DNA of 33,095 nt. Origin: a virus. The position numbers and the translations under genes were made by a program. Shown piece by piece: positions 7,956 to 14,940 of this stretch. The notes beneath the pieces were generated by a model. That model was not told the DNA's origin and did not search any database. It worked only from the letters and a program-made list of their open reading frames with translations. The stretch lies in IMG/VR virus record IMGVR_UViG_3300047994_000588, positions 1 through 33,095 of that record, one strand, 5' to 3'. How positions within the stretch are numbered: the stretch's first letter is position 1; every line of letters begins with the position of its first letter.

Positions 7956-8597
7956 ATGAGCCGAAGCCTTTCGATTAGGAATTTATATGATAAAAAGTTT
8001 CAACAATTAGCATTTGATGGTTTATACCTGCAAGCAATTGGCAATCCTGAAAGCAACGGTATTTGGATTATTTGGGGAAAGGAGAAAAACGGGAAAACAT
8101 GGTGGGCATTAAAGCTTGCAGATTATTTAAGCAAGCAAACAAAAGTTCTTTACATAAGTGCAGAAGAAGGTACAGGGATGGATTTTGTAGATGCCTGTAA
8201 ACGTGCAGGTCTGCACACAGGCAATAAGAATTTAAAGTTTGAAGAATATTTAAGCATTAACGAATTAACTGAAAAACTGAAAAGCAGAAAAAGTGCCAAA
8301 GTAATATTCTTAGATAACTGTACTGTTTATGCTGATGAATTGAGAGCTGCAATGCTTCGTCAATTAACAAAAAACTATCCCGACAAACTTTTCATTCTTG
8401 TTGCACATGAGGAAAAAAGAGAGCCATATACCGCATTGGCAAAACTGGCAAGAAAACTTGCAAAAATAATTATGCACGTGCAGGGGTTGGCTACACACGT
8501 CAGCGGAAGATGCCCGGGTGGAATTATAAGTATAGATGAACAAAAAGCAACCCTGTATTGGGGTACAGAAATAATAACTAAAACAGAAACAACATGA
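7956..8597 (+). CDS. RecA-like P-loop ATPase
   Basis: The 213-aa protein has Walker A GKEKNGKT (41-48), an ISAEEG motif after the second strand (67-72) and Walker B VIFLD (116-120), then ILVAHEEKRE as a sensor-like strand. This layout is that of compact RecA/DnaB-type (AAA_25-like) ATPases rather than AAA+ proteins. It is a second ATPase in the operon, distinct from the MuB-like one, and lies two genes before a DnaA domain-IV protein. A role in phage DNA replication or host replisome recruitment is inferred from context only. Confidence 0.8.
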   Translation: MSRSLSIRNLYDKKFQQLAFDGLYLQAIGNPESNGIWIIWGKEKNGKTWWALKLADYLSKQTKVLYISAEEGTGMDFVDACKRAGLHTGNKNLKFEEYLSINELTEKLKSRKSAKVIFLDNCTVYADELRAAMLRQLTKNYPDKLFILVAHEEKREPYTALAKLARKLAKIIMHVQGLATHVSGRCPGGIISIDEQKATLYWGTEIITKTETT

Positions 8598-8839
8598 CAA
8601 ATGAAAATTACATGGTGGTGCAACTGCCAAAAGAAAATTCGAGCGGCCATATAACTATTGGCGAAATGGCATTTTTTGAAGATTACAATAAAGCGTTTGA
8701 TTGTTTGAATGCGTTAGCAGCCGCAGAAGGTATGCAGTTAAAACAACCACGAAAAGACAGCCCTATACGAGTTGCGTTGCACTATATAAATGTTGAGCTA
8801 TGGGTTGTTAAACGTACAGAAGAATTATTTAAAAATTAA
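8594..8839 (+). CDS. Hypothetical early protein
   Basis: The 81-aa soluble protein overlaps the ATPase gene by the ATGA tetranucleotide, a sign of coupled translation. A short beta segment (YMVVQLPKE) precedes a helix (NKAFDCLNALAAAEG). No family is recognised. Confidence 0.75.
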   Translation: MTNENYMVVQLPKENSSGHITIGEMAFFEDYNKAFDCLNALAAAEGMQLKQPRKDSPIRVALHYINVELWVVKRTEELFKN

Positions 8840-8843
8840 GTGT

Positions 8844-9275
8844 ATGGAAAAAGGTTCATTAAAAGATTGGATTACGGGATTTGAAATTGAATTAAAAAGG
8901 CGTTTCAGCCGTGAATTAAAGCTAATTGTTATTGATGAAAATGGCAACAGAAACGACCCTGAGCATATAATGCCAAAGCTCGTTACAACAATTGTTTCAA
9001 AAATTTCAGGAGTGGAATATGATGAAATCGTTTCAAAAAAACGTGGAACATGGGAAGTGAGCGATGCAAGAATGTTATCAATGTATTTCATCTACATGAA
9101 TTGCAAATTATCTAAAAGTGCAATCGGGCGGTTTTTTAAAAAAGACCACACTACTGTAATACATGCAATGCAAACGATAAAGGATAGGATTGCTGCGAAT
9201 GATAAAGATATAGTGCCGTTAATTAGCATCATTACTGATGCAATAAAACAAGCAATAAGCTTTGAAGAAATTTAA
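8844..9275 (+). CDS. Stand-alone DnaA domain IV-like DNA-binding protein
   Basis: The ATG at 8844 gives 143 aa; an in-frame upstream start at 8790 would run into the previous gene and is rejected. Residues about 50-115 match the DnaA C-terminal DNA-binding domain. VSKISGVEYDEIVSKKR is followed by the basic-loop helix SDARMLSMYF and the signature helix KKDHTTVIHAMQTI. There is no AAA+ domain. In DnaA these elements bind DnaA boxes. Here the protein could bind a phage site for replication, mask host boxes or regulate transcription; the sequence does not decide between these. Confidence 0.85.
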   Translation: MEKGSLKDWITGFEIELKRRFSRELKLIVIDENGNRNDPEHIMPKLVTTIVSKISGVEYDEIVSKKRGTWEVSDARMLSMYFIYMNCKLSKSAIGRFFKKDHTTVIHAMQTIKDRIAANDKDIVPLISIITDAIKQAISFEEI

Positions 9276-9651
9276 AATAAATACAGCAACACAAAAAGCC
9301 GCCATTCAAAAAATGGAAGTGGCTGCAAGCATCATGCGTAAGGCACACATTGATGCTTCACAATGGTCTGCCATATTGTTTAATGTTGGTTGCAAGTTTA
9401 TTGAGCAAAATATAGCAGATACACAGCTACAACAAAGGTTATTGCAAGATGAAAAATTGTGTTTTTGGGATTGGTTCATTATAGTATTTATTAATGATGA
9501 CGAAACATTGTTGAACTACCATCACATTAACAATGCAGCTACTTATACTTCGGAAAAAGAAAGGATTATATATGTATTGCAGTGTACTAATCAACTGCAA
9601 TATTTTTTAAAATCTAACAAGGAATTACAAGCTATTGAAGAAATGGTATGA
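9262..9651 (+). CDS. Hypothetical early protein
   Basis: The 129-aa protein uses a TTG start overlapping the DnaA-like gene by 14 bases; an ATG at about 9313 is an alternative. It is mainly helical, with a hydrophobic Trp-rich stretch (FWDWFIIVFIN) that looks like a buried core rather than a membrane span. No family is recognised. Confidence 0.72.
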   Translation: MKKFKINTATQKAAIQKMEVAASIMRKAHIDASQWSAILFNVGCKFIEQNIADTQLQQRLLQDEKLCFWDWFIIVFINDDETLLNYHHINNAATYTSEKERIIYVLQCTNQLQYFLKSNKELQAIEEMV

Positions 9652-9965
9652 CTGTAAAATTGAACAATAAAGAATTAACTGCATTGGTAATGTGTTTAAA
9701 AATAACAATTGATGAATACGCATTAATGAATGAAAATAACGCTCTTGATGTACAAGGAAAAGTGTATAAAAGCTTGTTTGAATTAATGTGGATTGATTTT
9801 ACAAAAAAACTTTTTGAAAGGAAAAACAAATACAACATAAAATTTAAACCATATACCGCATTAGTTTTTTGGGATGAATACAACGGTAAAATAGAACGAA
9901 CATCATTGGCAGGAAATGCAGCTCAAACAATATGCGATGCAATTCATAAAAAGTATATCATATAA
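9648..9965 (+). CDS. Hypothetical early protein
   Basis: The 105-aa protein is joined to the previous gene by an ATGA overlap. An N-terminal helical segment (NKELTALVMCLKITIDEY) is followed by a Lys-rich helix. No recognised domain. It lies just before gam in the early operon. Confidence 0.72.
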   Translation: MTVKLNNKELTALVMCLKITIDEYALMNENNALDVQGKVYKSLFELMWIDFTKKLFERKNKYNIKFKPYTALVFWDEYNGKIERTSLAGNAAQTICDAIHKKYII

Positions 9966-9989
9966 AAATCACAAATAAACAAAACAATT

Positions 9990-10508
9990 ATGGCAACAAG
10001 AACAAAAAAAGTAATACACAATGGTATTACAAAAGATGATGCAGAAAACGCTTTTGCATCTTTTGCAAAAGCAGATGCAAGGCAGCAGGAAATAACTGCG
10101 AAGATGGATTTACAGATTACAAATATCCGTCAAAAGTATGCAGATGAACTAAGCGAATTGCAGGAACAAAAAGATGAAGCTTTTGAACAACTACAATCGT
10201 TTGCTGAAAATAACAGGGATGAATTTGGCAAAAAGAAAAGCTTAGACTTTCAACATGGGATACTTGGTTTTAGAACCGGTACACCAAAATTAAAAACATT
10301 AAAAGGGTTTACGTGGGCAAGTGTTTTAGGATTGTTGAAGGTTCACCTTCCTTCTTATGTACGCACTATTGAAGAACCAGCGAAAGATAGATTACTCGCA
10401 GACCGTGAAGAACCTGAAACATTAAAAAGGTTTAAAGACATTGGTATTTATGTTGACCAAGACGAAACTTTTTTTGTTGAACCCAAAAAAGAGGAAGCGG
10501 CTGCATAA
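9990..10508 (+). CDS. gam: Mu Gam-like host-nuclease inhibitor
   Basis: The 172-aa protein has the Phage_Mu_Gam layout: a long N-terminal coiled coil (about 15-80, with QQEITAKMDLQITNIRQKYA), the hinge GKKKSLDF, the strand HGILGFRTGTPKLK and a C-terminal part ending in GIYVDQDETFFVEPKK. Mu Gam is a Ku-like protein that binds double-stranded DNA ends and shields linear phage DNA from exonucleases. Length and gene position match the Mu early region. Confidence 0.93.
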   Translation: MATRTKKVIHNGITKDDAENAFASFAKADARQQEITAKMDLQITNIRQKYADELSELQEQKDEAFEQLQSFAENNRDEFGKKKSLDFQHGILGFRTGTPKLKTLKGFTWASVLGLLKVHLPSYVRTIEEPAKDRLLADREEPETLKRFKDIGIYVDQDETFFVEPKKEEAAA

Positions 10509-10540
10509 AATCGGGTACGTTGTTTTTATATATGGTTGGT

Positions 10541-10569
10541 AGCATCTCGTGTAAAAGCGAGATGCTTTT
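10541..10569 (+). terminator. Rho-independent terminator after gam
   Basis: A perfect 9-bp stem (AGCATCTCG at 10541-10549, CGAGATGCT at 10558-10566) with an 8-nt loop is followed by a short T-run. It separates the early operon from the zinc-ribbon and DGR genes. The T-run is short, so termination may be partial. Confidence 0.7.
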
Positions 10570-10589
10570 AAAACAAAAAAAATAAACCC

Positions 10590-10802
10590 ATGAAAGCATT
10601 TAGAACAAAAGATGCACAAGTGCATGAAAATGGCAGAATAGTTAGTTGCCCTAATTGCGAAAATGTTTGGGGTATGGAAGAGCAAATGCACCAGCATTGC
10701 AACCATTGCGGTTATCCTGTTGTTAATGAAATAAAACAACATTTAAACAATACCGCAGCAGAGTTTGATGACTTCCCTTTAAATGATGATTACTTTAATT
10801 AA
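10590..10802 (+). CDS. Small zinc-ribbon protein
   Basis: The 70-aa protein has two Cys pairs, C20-x2-C23 (SCPNC) and C37-x2-C40 (HCNHCG), spaced as in a zinc ribbon, followed by an acidic tail (EFDDFPLNDDYF). Such proteins often bind nucleic acid or partner proteins. It is the first gene after the terminator and lies directly before the DGR target genes. Confidence 0.8.
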   Translation: MKAFRTKDAQVHENGRIVSCPNCENVWGMEEQMHQHCNHCGYPVVNEIKQHLNNTAAEFDDFPLNDDYFN

Positions 10803-10823
10803 AACCACATAAAAATTAAAACC

Positions 10824-11216
10824 ATGCAAACACAAAAAATTACAGACCGCATTAAAACATTTAATGATGTTTTGGAAGTATTGGGAGATGTAATTACAGA
10901 AAATCAAAAATTATTATTGGATTACAATGGTAACGATGATTTAATGCTTGCCGCACAAGCACACTTAAAAGTTTCTCTTATTGCAAAAGCATATAATGAG
11001 GGTACTGTGCTTGACCCAATGAACGAACGCCAATACAAATATTACCCTTGGCATGTTATAGATAGCACTTCGGGCTTCGGCTTGTCGTACTACTTCTACG
11101 GTTTCTGGTTTTCGTATTCGACTGTCGGCGTTCGCCTTTGCTTCAAATCTGCTGAATTAGCAATAGATGCAGGCAAAAAATTTATTGAAATATATGCTCA
11201 ACTTAAAATCAAATAA
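10824..11216 (+). CDS. DGR variable protein 1
   Basis: The 130-aa protein has a variable repeat at about residues 82-106 (SGFGLSY...VGVRLCF). The variable codons here give Y, F, G, F, F, Y, T. A helical N-terminal region and the block YNEGTVLDPMNERQYKYYPW precede the repeat. A constant 24-residue tail (FKSAELAIDAGKKF...) follows. It has no signal peptide or membrane span, so it is cytoplasmic or virion-borne. Similar short GFGLSY/RLCF proteins occur in Bacteroidota phages. The fold may be C-type-lectin-like as in other DGR targets, but this is not shown by sequence alone. Confidence 0.9.
   Translation: MQTQKITDRIKTFNDVLEVLGDVITENQKLLLDYNGNDDLMLAAQAHLKVSLIAKAYNEGTVLDPMNERQYKYYPWHVIDSTSGFGLSYYFYGFWFSYSTVGVRLCFKSAELAIDAGKKFIEIYAQLKIK
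11068..11142 (+). repeat. DGR variable repeat VR1
   Basis: The 75 nt align without gaps to template 12189-12263. It differs at 15 of 20 template adenines and at none of the 55 other positions. Confidence 0.96.
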
Positions 11217-11218
11217 TC

Positions 11219-11689
11219 ATGCAAACACTACAGATTGAAAAAACAAATGCCATCGCAGCTTTCAATAAAGCCGAGGGTAACACAAAAGAAGTTTTAAAAA
11301 CATTGTTTGGTAGAGATGTATTTGGCAAAATAACCGAACGTGTAAACGACTTCAACGATATTATTGTCATTGCAGGAAGAAACAAAGAAGAATTTGAACA
11401 AATGCCCGGTGAATCAGAAGATGAATGTGCTTACCGTAAAATAAAACTCATTGCAGAGGTGTACAACGAAGGAACTGTATTAGATGCAACCAATACTGAA
11501 CAATACAAGTATTATCCTTGGTTCAAAGTAACAAAACTTCCTTCGGGCTTCGGCTTGTCGTACGACGGCTACGATCGCTGGGATTCGCTTTCGAATGTCG
11601 GCGTTCGCCTTTGCTTCAAATCTGCTGAATTAGCAATAGACGCTGGTAAAAAATTTACAGACATATACGCATCATTATTAATTAAATAA
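11219..11689 (+). CDS. DGR variable protein 2
   Basis: The 156-aa protein is the closest relative of variable protein 1. It shares YNEGTVLDATNTEQYKYYPW, the variable repeat (residues 108-132) and a nearly identical tail. The variable codons give D, G, D, R, D, L, N. Its N-terminal 80 residues differ, with an extra helical stretch (NKEEFEQMPGESEDE). It starts 2 bases after the previous stop. The first 25 nt after its variable repeat are identical to those after VR1, which suggests recent duplication or gene conversion. Confidence 0.9.
   Translation: MQTLQIEKTNAIAAFNKAEGNTKEVLKTLFGRDVFGKITERVNDFNDIIVIAGRNKEEFEQMPGESEDECAYRKIKLIAEVYNEGTVLDATNTEQYKYYPWFKVTKLPSGFGLSYDGYDRWDSLSNVGVRLCFKSAELAIDAGKKFTDIYASLLIK
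11538..11615 (+). repeat. DGR variable repeat VR2
   Basis: It aligns without gaps to template 12186-12263. It differs at 13 of 20 template adenines and at no other base. Adenine changes include G, C and T. Confidence 0.96.
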
Positions 11690-11703
11690 AAACTACAATT
11701 ATT

Positions 11704-12153
11704 ATGGCCACTAAAACCAAGAGTGCAGAGTTTAAAAAACTTTGCAAAAAACATGAGGTAGATTATACTAAAATACCTGAAATAAAAAGTTTTGAAGAAG
11801 CTTGCGAAAAGCAAGGTATTGACCCAACTAAACTGCCTAATGTAAAAGGGCTTTCACCACGCTATCAAAAACGCTTGATTGCTGATTATAAACTAAGTGT
11901 TATTGCAGATGCTTTACGTGAAGGAAAAGATGTTAATTACAATGATACGAACGAATGGAAGCATTTTCCAGTATTTATAGTAAAGGCAGATGAAAAACAT
12001 CCTTCGGGCTTCGGCTTGTCGTACCACGGCTACGATCACTGGAATTCGCATTCGACTGTCGGCGTTCGCCTTTGCTTCCAAGATGAAGATGTTGCTGCAT
12101 ATTTTGGCAAGCAATTTATTGACCTGCACACAGACCATCATCTTTTAACATAA
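11704..12153 (+). CDS. DGR variable protein 3
   Basis: The 149-aa protein carries a variable repeat at residues 100-124, with variable codons giving H, G, D, H, N, H, T. The N-terminal half is Lys-rich and unrelated in detail to the other two targets, with two similar segments (VDYTKIPEIKSFEEAC and IDPTKLPNVKG). The pre-repeat block is NDTNEWKHFPVF, a diverged version of the YKYYPW block. The tail (FQDEDVAAYFGKQFIDLH) is also diverged, so this copy is older. Confidence 0.9.
   Translation: MATKTKSAEFKKLCKKHEVDYTKIPEIKSFEEACEKQGIDPTKLPNVKGLSPRYQKRLIADYKLSVIADALREGKDVNYNDTNEWKHFPVFIVKADEKHPSGFGLSYHGYDHWNSHSTVGVRLCFQDEDVAAYFGKQFIDLHTDHHLLT
12001..12076 (+). repeat. DGR variable repeat VR3
   Basis: It aligns without gaps to template 12188-12263. 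It differs at 11 of 20 template adenines and at no other base. It is the copy closest to the template, both in sequence and in position. Confidence 0.96.
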
Positions 12154-12187
12154 ACTAATCCGGTTGTGCATCGCATTCGCTGCTGTT

Positions 12188-12263
12188 CCTTCAGGCTTCA
12201 GCTTGTCGTACAACAACTACGATAACTGGAATTCGAATTCGAATGTCAGCGTTCACCTATGCT
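12188..12263 (+). repeat. DGR template repeat TR
   Basis: This 76-nt non-coding template lies 34 bases after the third target gene. Read in the frame of the targets it has AAC or AAT at six codons where the targets vary, the usual DGR design, since such codons cannot mutate to stop at A positions. It ends with an in-frame TGA (12263-12265). It has 20 adenines. Five of them (12193, 12200, 12248, 12255, 12259) are replaced by the same base in all three targets. Of the rest, 12210, 12213, 12219 and 12242 are unchanged in all three. Confidence 0.96.
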
Positions 12264-12379
12264 GAATAATTTTAAAGCAATGCAAACCCTGCCACTCGGC
12301 AAAAAACAAACTACTCATTCAAACACTTTGGTATCCTGCCTTAGTTGAGAAGAAGTGTTTTGAAAAGCAAAGCAAAAAA
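12264..12379 (+). ncRNA. DGR spacer RNA region between template and reverse transcriptase
   Basis: The 116-nt non-coding stretch follows the template on the same strand and would be part of the template transcript. An 8-bp stem, AAACACTT (12321-12328) with AAGTGTTT (12353-12360), can form around a 24-nt loop. In the Bordetella phage DGR the spacer downstream of the template is needed for cDNA priming. The same role here is inferred from position. Confidence 0.6.
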
Positions 12380-13345
12380 GTGAAACGAATAAATAACATA
12401 TATCATAACATCATCAGTATTGAAAACTTACGCCTTGCAGATGATAAAGCACAAAAAGGCAAAAGCAATCAATACGGTGTAAAGCTTCACAACAAAAACA
12501 AAGAAGATAATTTGTTGAAGCTACATGAAATGTTATTTAACAAAACATACAAGCCATCGCCTTACAAAATATTCACCATTCACGAGCCAAAAGAAAGGCA
12601 GGTGTATAAAGCAGATTACTTTCCTGAAAGAATAATTCACCATGCTGTAATGAATTATTTAGAGCATCTATTTGTTGCTTGCTTTACGGCAGATACATTT
12701 AGCTGCATAAAAAGAAGAGGCATACACGCAGCCGCAAATGCAGTAAAAAAAGCATTACAGGATGAAGCCAATACAACTTACTGCTTAAAGCTTGATATTA
12801 AAAAGTTTTACCTCAACATCAATCACGATGTATTAAAACAACTGCTGAGAAAAAAGATAAAGGACTATGATTTGCTTTGGCTGCTTGATATAATTATTGA
12901 TAGTGCAGAAGGCTTGCCCATTGGTAATTATTTAAGTCAATATTTTGCGAACTTTTATCTTGCCTACTTCGACCATTGGATTAAAGAAACCAAACGTATT
13001 AAATATTACTTCCGATATGCGGATGATTTAGTAATACTTGCCAATAACAAAACCTTCCTTCATAATTTATTCTGCGAAATGCAGCAATACTTACAACAAA
13101 ATTTAAAGCTAACCGTAAAAGAAAACTACCAAGTGTTTCCTGTTAAATCACGGGGGATTGATTTTGTTGGGTATAAGTTTTATCATACGCATACTTTATT
13201 AAGAAAAACTATTAAACAACGCTTTGCCCGAATGCTTAAACGCAATAAGAATGTAAGGAGCATTGCAAGTTATTATGGATGGGCAAAGCATTGTAATTCT
13301 ACTAACCTATTAAACAAACTATTAAAACCACATGAACAGCTTTAG
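12380..13345 (+). CDS. DGR-type reverse transcriptase
   Basis: The 321-aa protein uses a GTG start. Motif A is LKLDIKKFY (D139), followed by the DGR-type LPIGNYLSQ (179-187) in place of the QGxxxSP of most reverse transcriptases, then YADD (213-216) with the two metal-binding aspartates. There is no maturase, integrase or RNase H domain, as expected for DGR enzymes. It copies the template RNA into cDNA with adenine-specific errors, which then replaces the variable repeats. The next gene overlaps its end by 14 bases. No separate avd gene is seen between the template and this gene. Confidence 0.95.
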   Translation: MKRINNIYHNIISIENLRLADDKAQKGKSNQYGVKLHNKNKEDNLLKLHEMLFNKTYKPSPYKIFTIHEPKERQVYKADYFPERIIHHAVMNYLEHLFVACFTADTFSCIKRRGIHAAANAVKKALQDEANTTYCLKLDIKKFYLNINHDVLKQLLRKKIKDYDLLWLLDIIIDSAEGLPIGNYLSQYFANFYLAYFDHWIKETKRIKYYFRYADDLVILANNKTFLHNLFCEMQQYLQQNLKLTVKENYQVFPVKSRGIDFVGYKFYHTHTLLRKTIKQRFARMLKRNKNVRSIASYYGWAKHCNSTNLLNKLLKPHEQL

Positions 13346-13631
13346 CAACTTCGGCATTAAATCAACAGCAAAAAATTTTGAGGGGGAAAAGATTAAGATT
13401 GACAGGATATTGAACAAGCAAATAACAGTTGAAGCTTATAAAATTGAACAATCAAAATTTGAAAAAGGTAATGGCAAACGCTTAGATATGCAAATTGTAG
13501 TTGATAATACAAAACGTATTGTGTTCACCGGCTCCATCAACTTAATGGATATGATACTGCAAGTGCTTGATGATAAGTTGCCATTTACAACAACAATAGT
13601 TAGAGAAAATGAACGATTGATTTTTACATGA
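13332..13631 (+). CDS. Hypothetical protein overlapping the DGR reverse transcriptase
   Basis: The 99-aa protein starts inside the last codons of the reverse transcriptase gene (14-base overlap), so the two are probably co-translated. It looks beta-rich (MQIVVDNTKRIVFTGS, LPFTTTIVRENERLIFT). This does not resemble Avd, which is a larger four-helix bundle. It may be a phage nucleic-acid-binding protein or an unrecognised DGR accessory; neither is shown. Confidence 0.78.
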   Translation: MNSFSNFGIKSTAKNFEGEKIKIDRILNKQITVEAYKIEQSKFEKGNGKRLDMQIVVDNTKRIVFTGSINLMDMILQVLDDKLPFTTTIVRENERLIFT

Positions 13632-13678
13632 TTAATTTTTCAAAATATTACCAGCGATAAATAACTAAAACCAAAAAC

Positions 13679-14110
13679 ATGATACTTGGATTTAAAACAA
13701 AGTTTAAAGACAATCAACCAACTCTTTTTGTTGAAAAAATTTTAGCAGGTGTTGATGCTGAATATAAAAAATTATACACGCCAAAAATTCATTCATTACG
13801 TGAAGGTTACAGATGGTGTACAGGAGATGAAATACACATGGCAACAGGTGCAAGAACCTCAAGCTATCACCAATTCAATAAACCTTATCCGCAATTGCAA
13901 AAGTGCATTAGTACGCAAGATGTTTTTATGACCTATATAAGGCATCAGCTTGAAGTTACTATTGATGATAAATATATGTGGAGGCCTAATGTTGAGTTAC
14001 TAATGTTAAACGATGGATTAACAAGAGAGCGGTTTATTAATTGGTTTTTTCCAGGACCCAAAGATGAATGGAGTGGGCAAATTATTCATTGGACTGATTT
14101 TAAATATTAA
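13679..14110 (+). CDS. Hypothetical protein with a possible ASCH/PUA-like fold
   Basis: The 143-aa protein contains PKIHSLREGYRWCTGDEIHMATG followed by RTSSYHQF. This resembles the start of ASCH-type domains (K-x-H-T/S-x-R ... GD), which bind RNA or nucleotides. The match is weak and only the first half is covered. It ends 3 bases before the HNH gene. Confidence 0.72.
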   Translation: MILGFKTKFKDNQPTLFVEKILAGVDAEYKKLYTPKIHSLREGYRWCTGDEIHMATGARTSSYHQFNKPYPQLQKCISTQDVFMTYIRHQLEVTIDDKYMWRPNVELLMLNDGLTRERFINWFFPGPKDEWSGQIIHWTDFKY

Positions 14111-14113
14111 AAA

Positions 14114-14524
14114 ATGCCTATTAACTATCAAGAATACCATCCAAAATGGAAACTCATCAGCAAACTAATTCGGTTCAACCGGGCAAAGAATAAGTGCGAA
14201 TGGTGTGGCATTAATAATGGTGCAGTTGTCAAACGTAATACTAATGGTTCTTTTCGTTTTCCTTGTGCAACAGAATGGAACATGATACACAGCCGAATAA
14301 AATATAGCAATAGCAACACGAACGAAAGTTTAAAGTATCACGGCTTTACTAAAATTGTTTTAACAGTTGCACATATTGACCATAATAAACAAAACAATAG
14401 GTTCATAAACCTTGCTGCACTTTGCCAACGATGCCATTTAAATCATGATTTAAAACAGCACATTAATAATAGACGATACGGCAGAAATTACAGAGGAAAA
14501 CATCAACTAAAAATGGAATTATGA
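14114..14524 (+). CDS. HNH endonuclease
   Basis: The 136-aa protein has a zinc-binding pair C28-x2-C31 (CEWCG), the core AHIDHNKQNNRFINL (H87 and H90) and a second pair C104-x2-C107 followed by H108 and H111. This is the HNH nuclease layout with structural zinc knuckles. Phage HNH proteins often help DNA packaging or are free-standing homing nucleases. It lies in the middle region rather than beside the terminase. It overlaps the next gene by the ATGA tetranucleotide. Confidence 0.9.
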   Translation: MPINYQEYHPKWKLISKLIRFNRAKNKCEWCGINNGAVVKRNTNGSFRFPCATEWNMIHSRIKYSNSNTNESLKYHGFTKIVLTVAHIDHNKQNNRFINLAALCQRCHLNHDLKQHINNRRYGRNYRGKHQLKMEL

Positions 14525-14940
14525 AAAACAAATACTCCCCATTCTTTGCTGCCTACAATGCTTCTGTAAAAAAAGGCAATCCAAGCAGCAAAGAAGAAAC
14601 GATAAAAGACTTTACTAATGGCCGCACTACTTCGTTAAAGGATTTATCTGTTTGGGAGTTGCAGGAGCTTACACGCAGCCTGCAATACTTAACACCTGCA
14701 CCCAATGATAAAGCAGATAAGATGCGTAAAGGCATTATAGCCATTTTTAAGAGCATGAACAGAACACTTGAAGATGCAAAGGAGTGGACAGAAAAACAAG
14801 GCGTAAAAGGTATTAAAAAGCCGTTTAATAGTTACACAACAGGAGAATTATATGTACTTATTGCAATAGCCGAAAAAATTAAAACAGACTGGGAGAAAAG
14901 TATAAGAAAACAAGTAACCGAAAAATTACAGCAGGCATGA
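14521..14940 (+). CDS. GemA-like regulatory protein (tentative)
   Basis: The 139-aa helical protein contains LWELQEL-type helices, KADKMRKGIIAIFKSM and WTEKQGVKGIKKPFNSYTTGELYVLI. These recall Mu gp16 (GemA, DUF1018) and related Bacteroidota phage proteins, where a helix-rich domain ends in a basic K-P-F/L-N motif. In Mu, GemA affects host gene expression and DNA topology. The link is by pattern and position and is uncertain. Confidence 0.65.
   Translation: MKNKYSPFFAAYNASVKKGNPSSKEETIKDFTNGRTTSLKDLSVWELQELTRSLQYLTPAPNDKADKMRKGIIAIFKSMNRTLEDAKEWTEKQGVKGIKKPFNSYTTGELYVLIAIAEKIKTDWEKSIRKQVTEKLQQA

Noticed and set aside
12380-13345. Reverse transcriptase read as a group II intron or retron enzyme
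   Set aside because: No maturase/X domain, no intron or msr-msd structure; the SQ-type motif and the adenine-restricted template/variable repeats identify a DGR.
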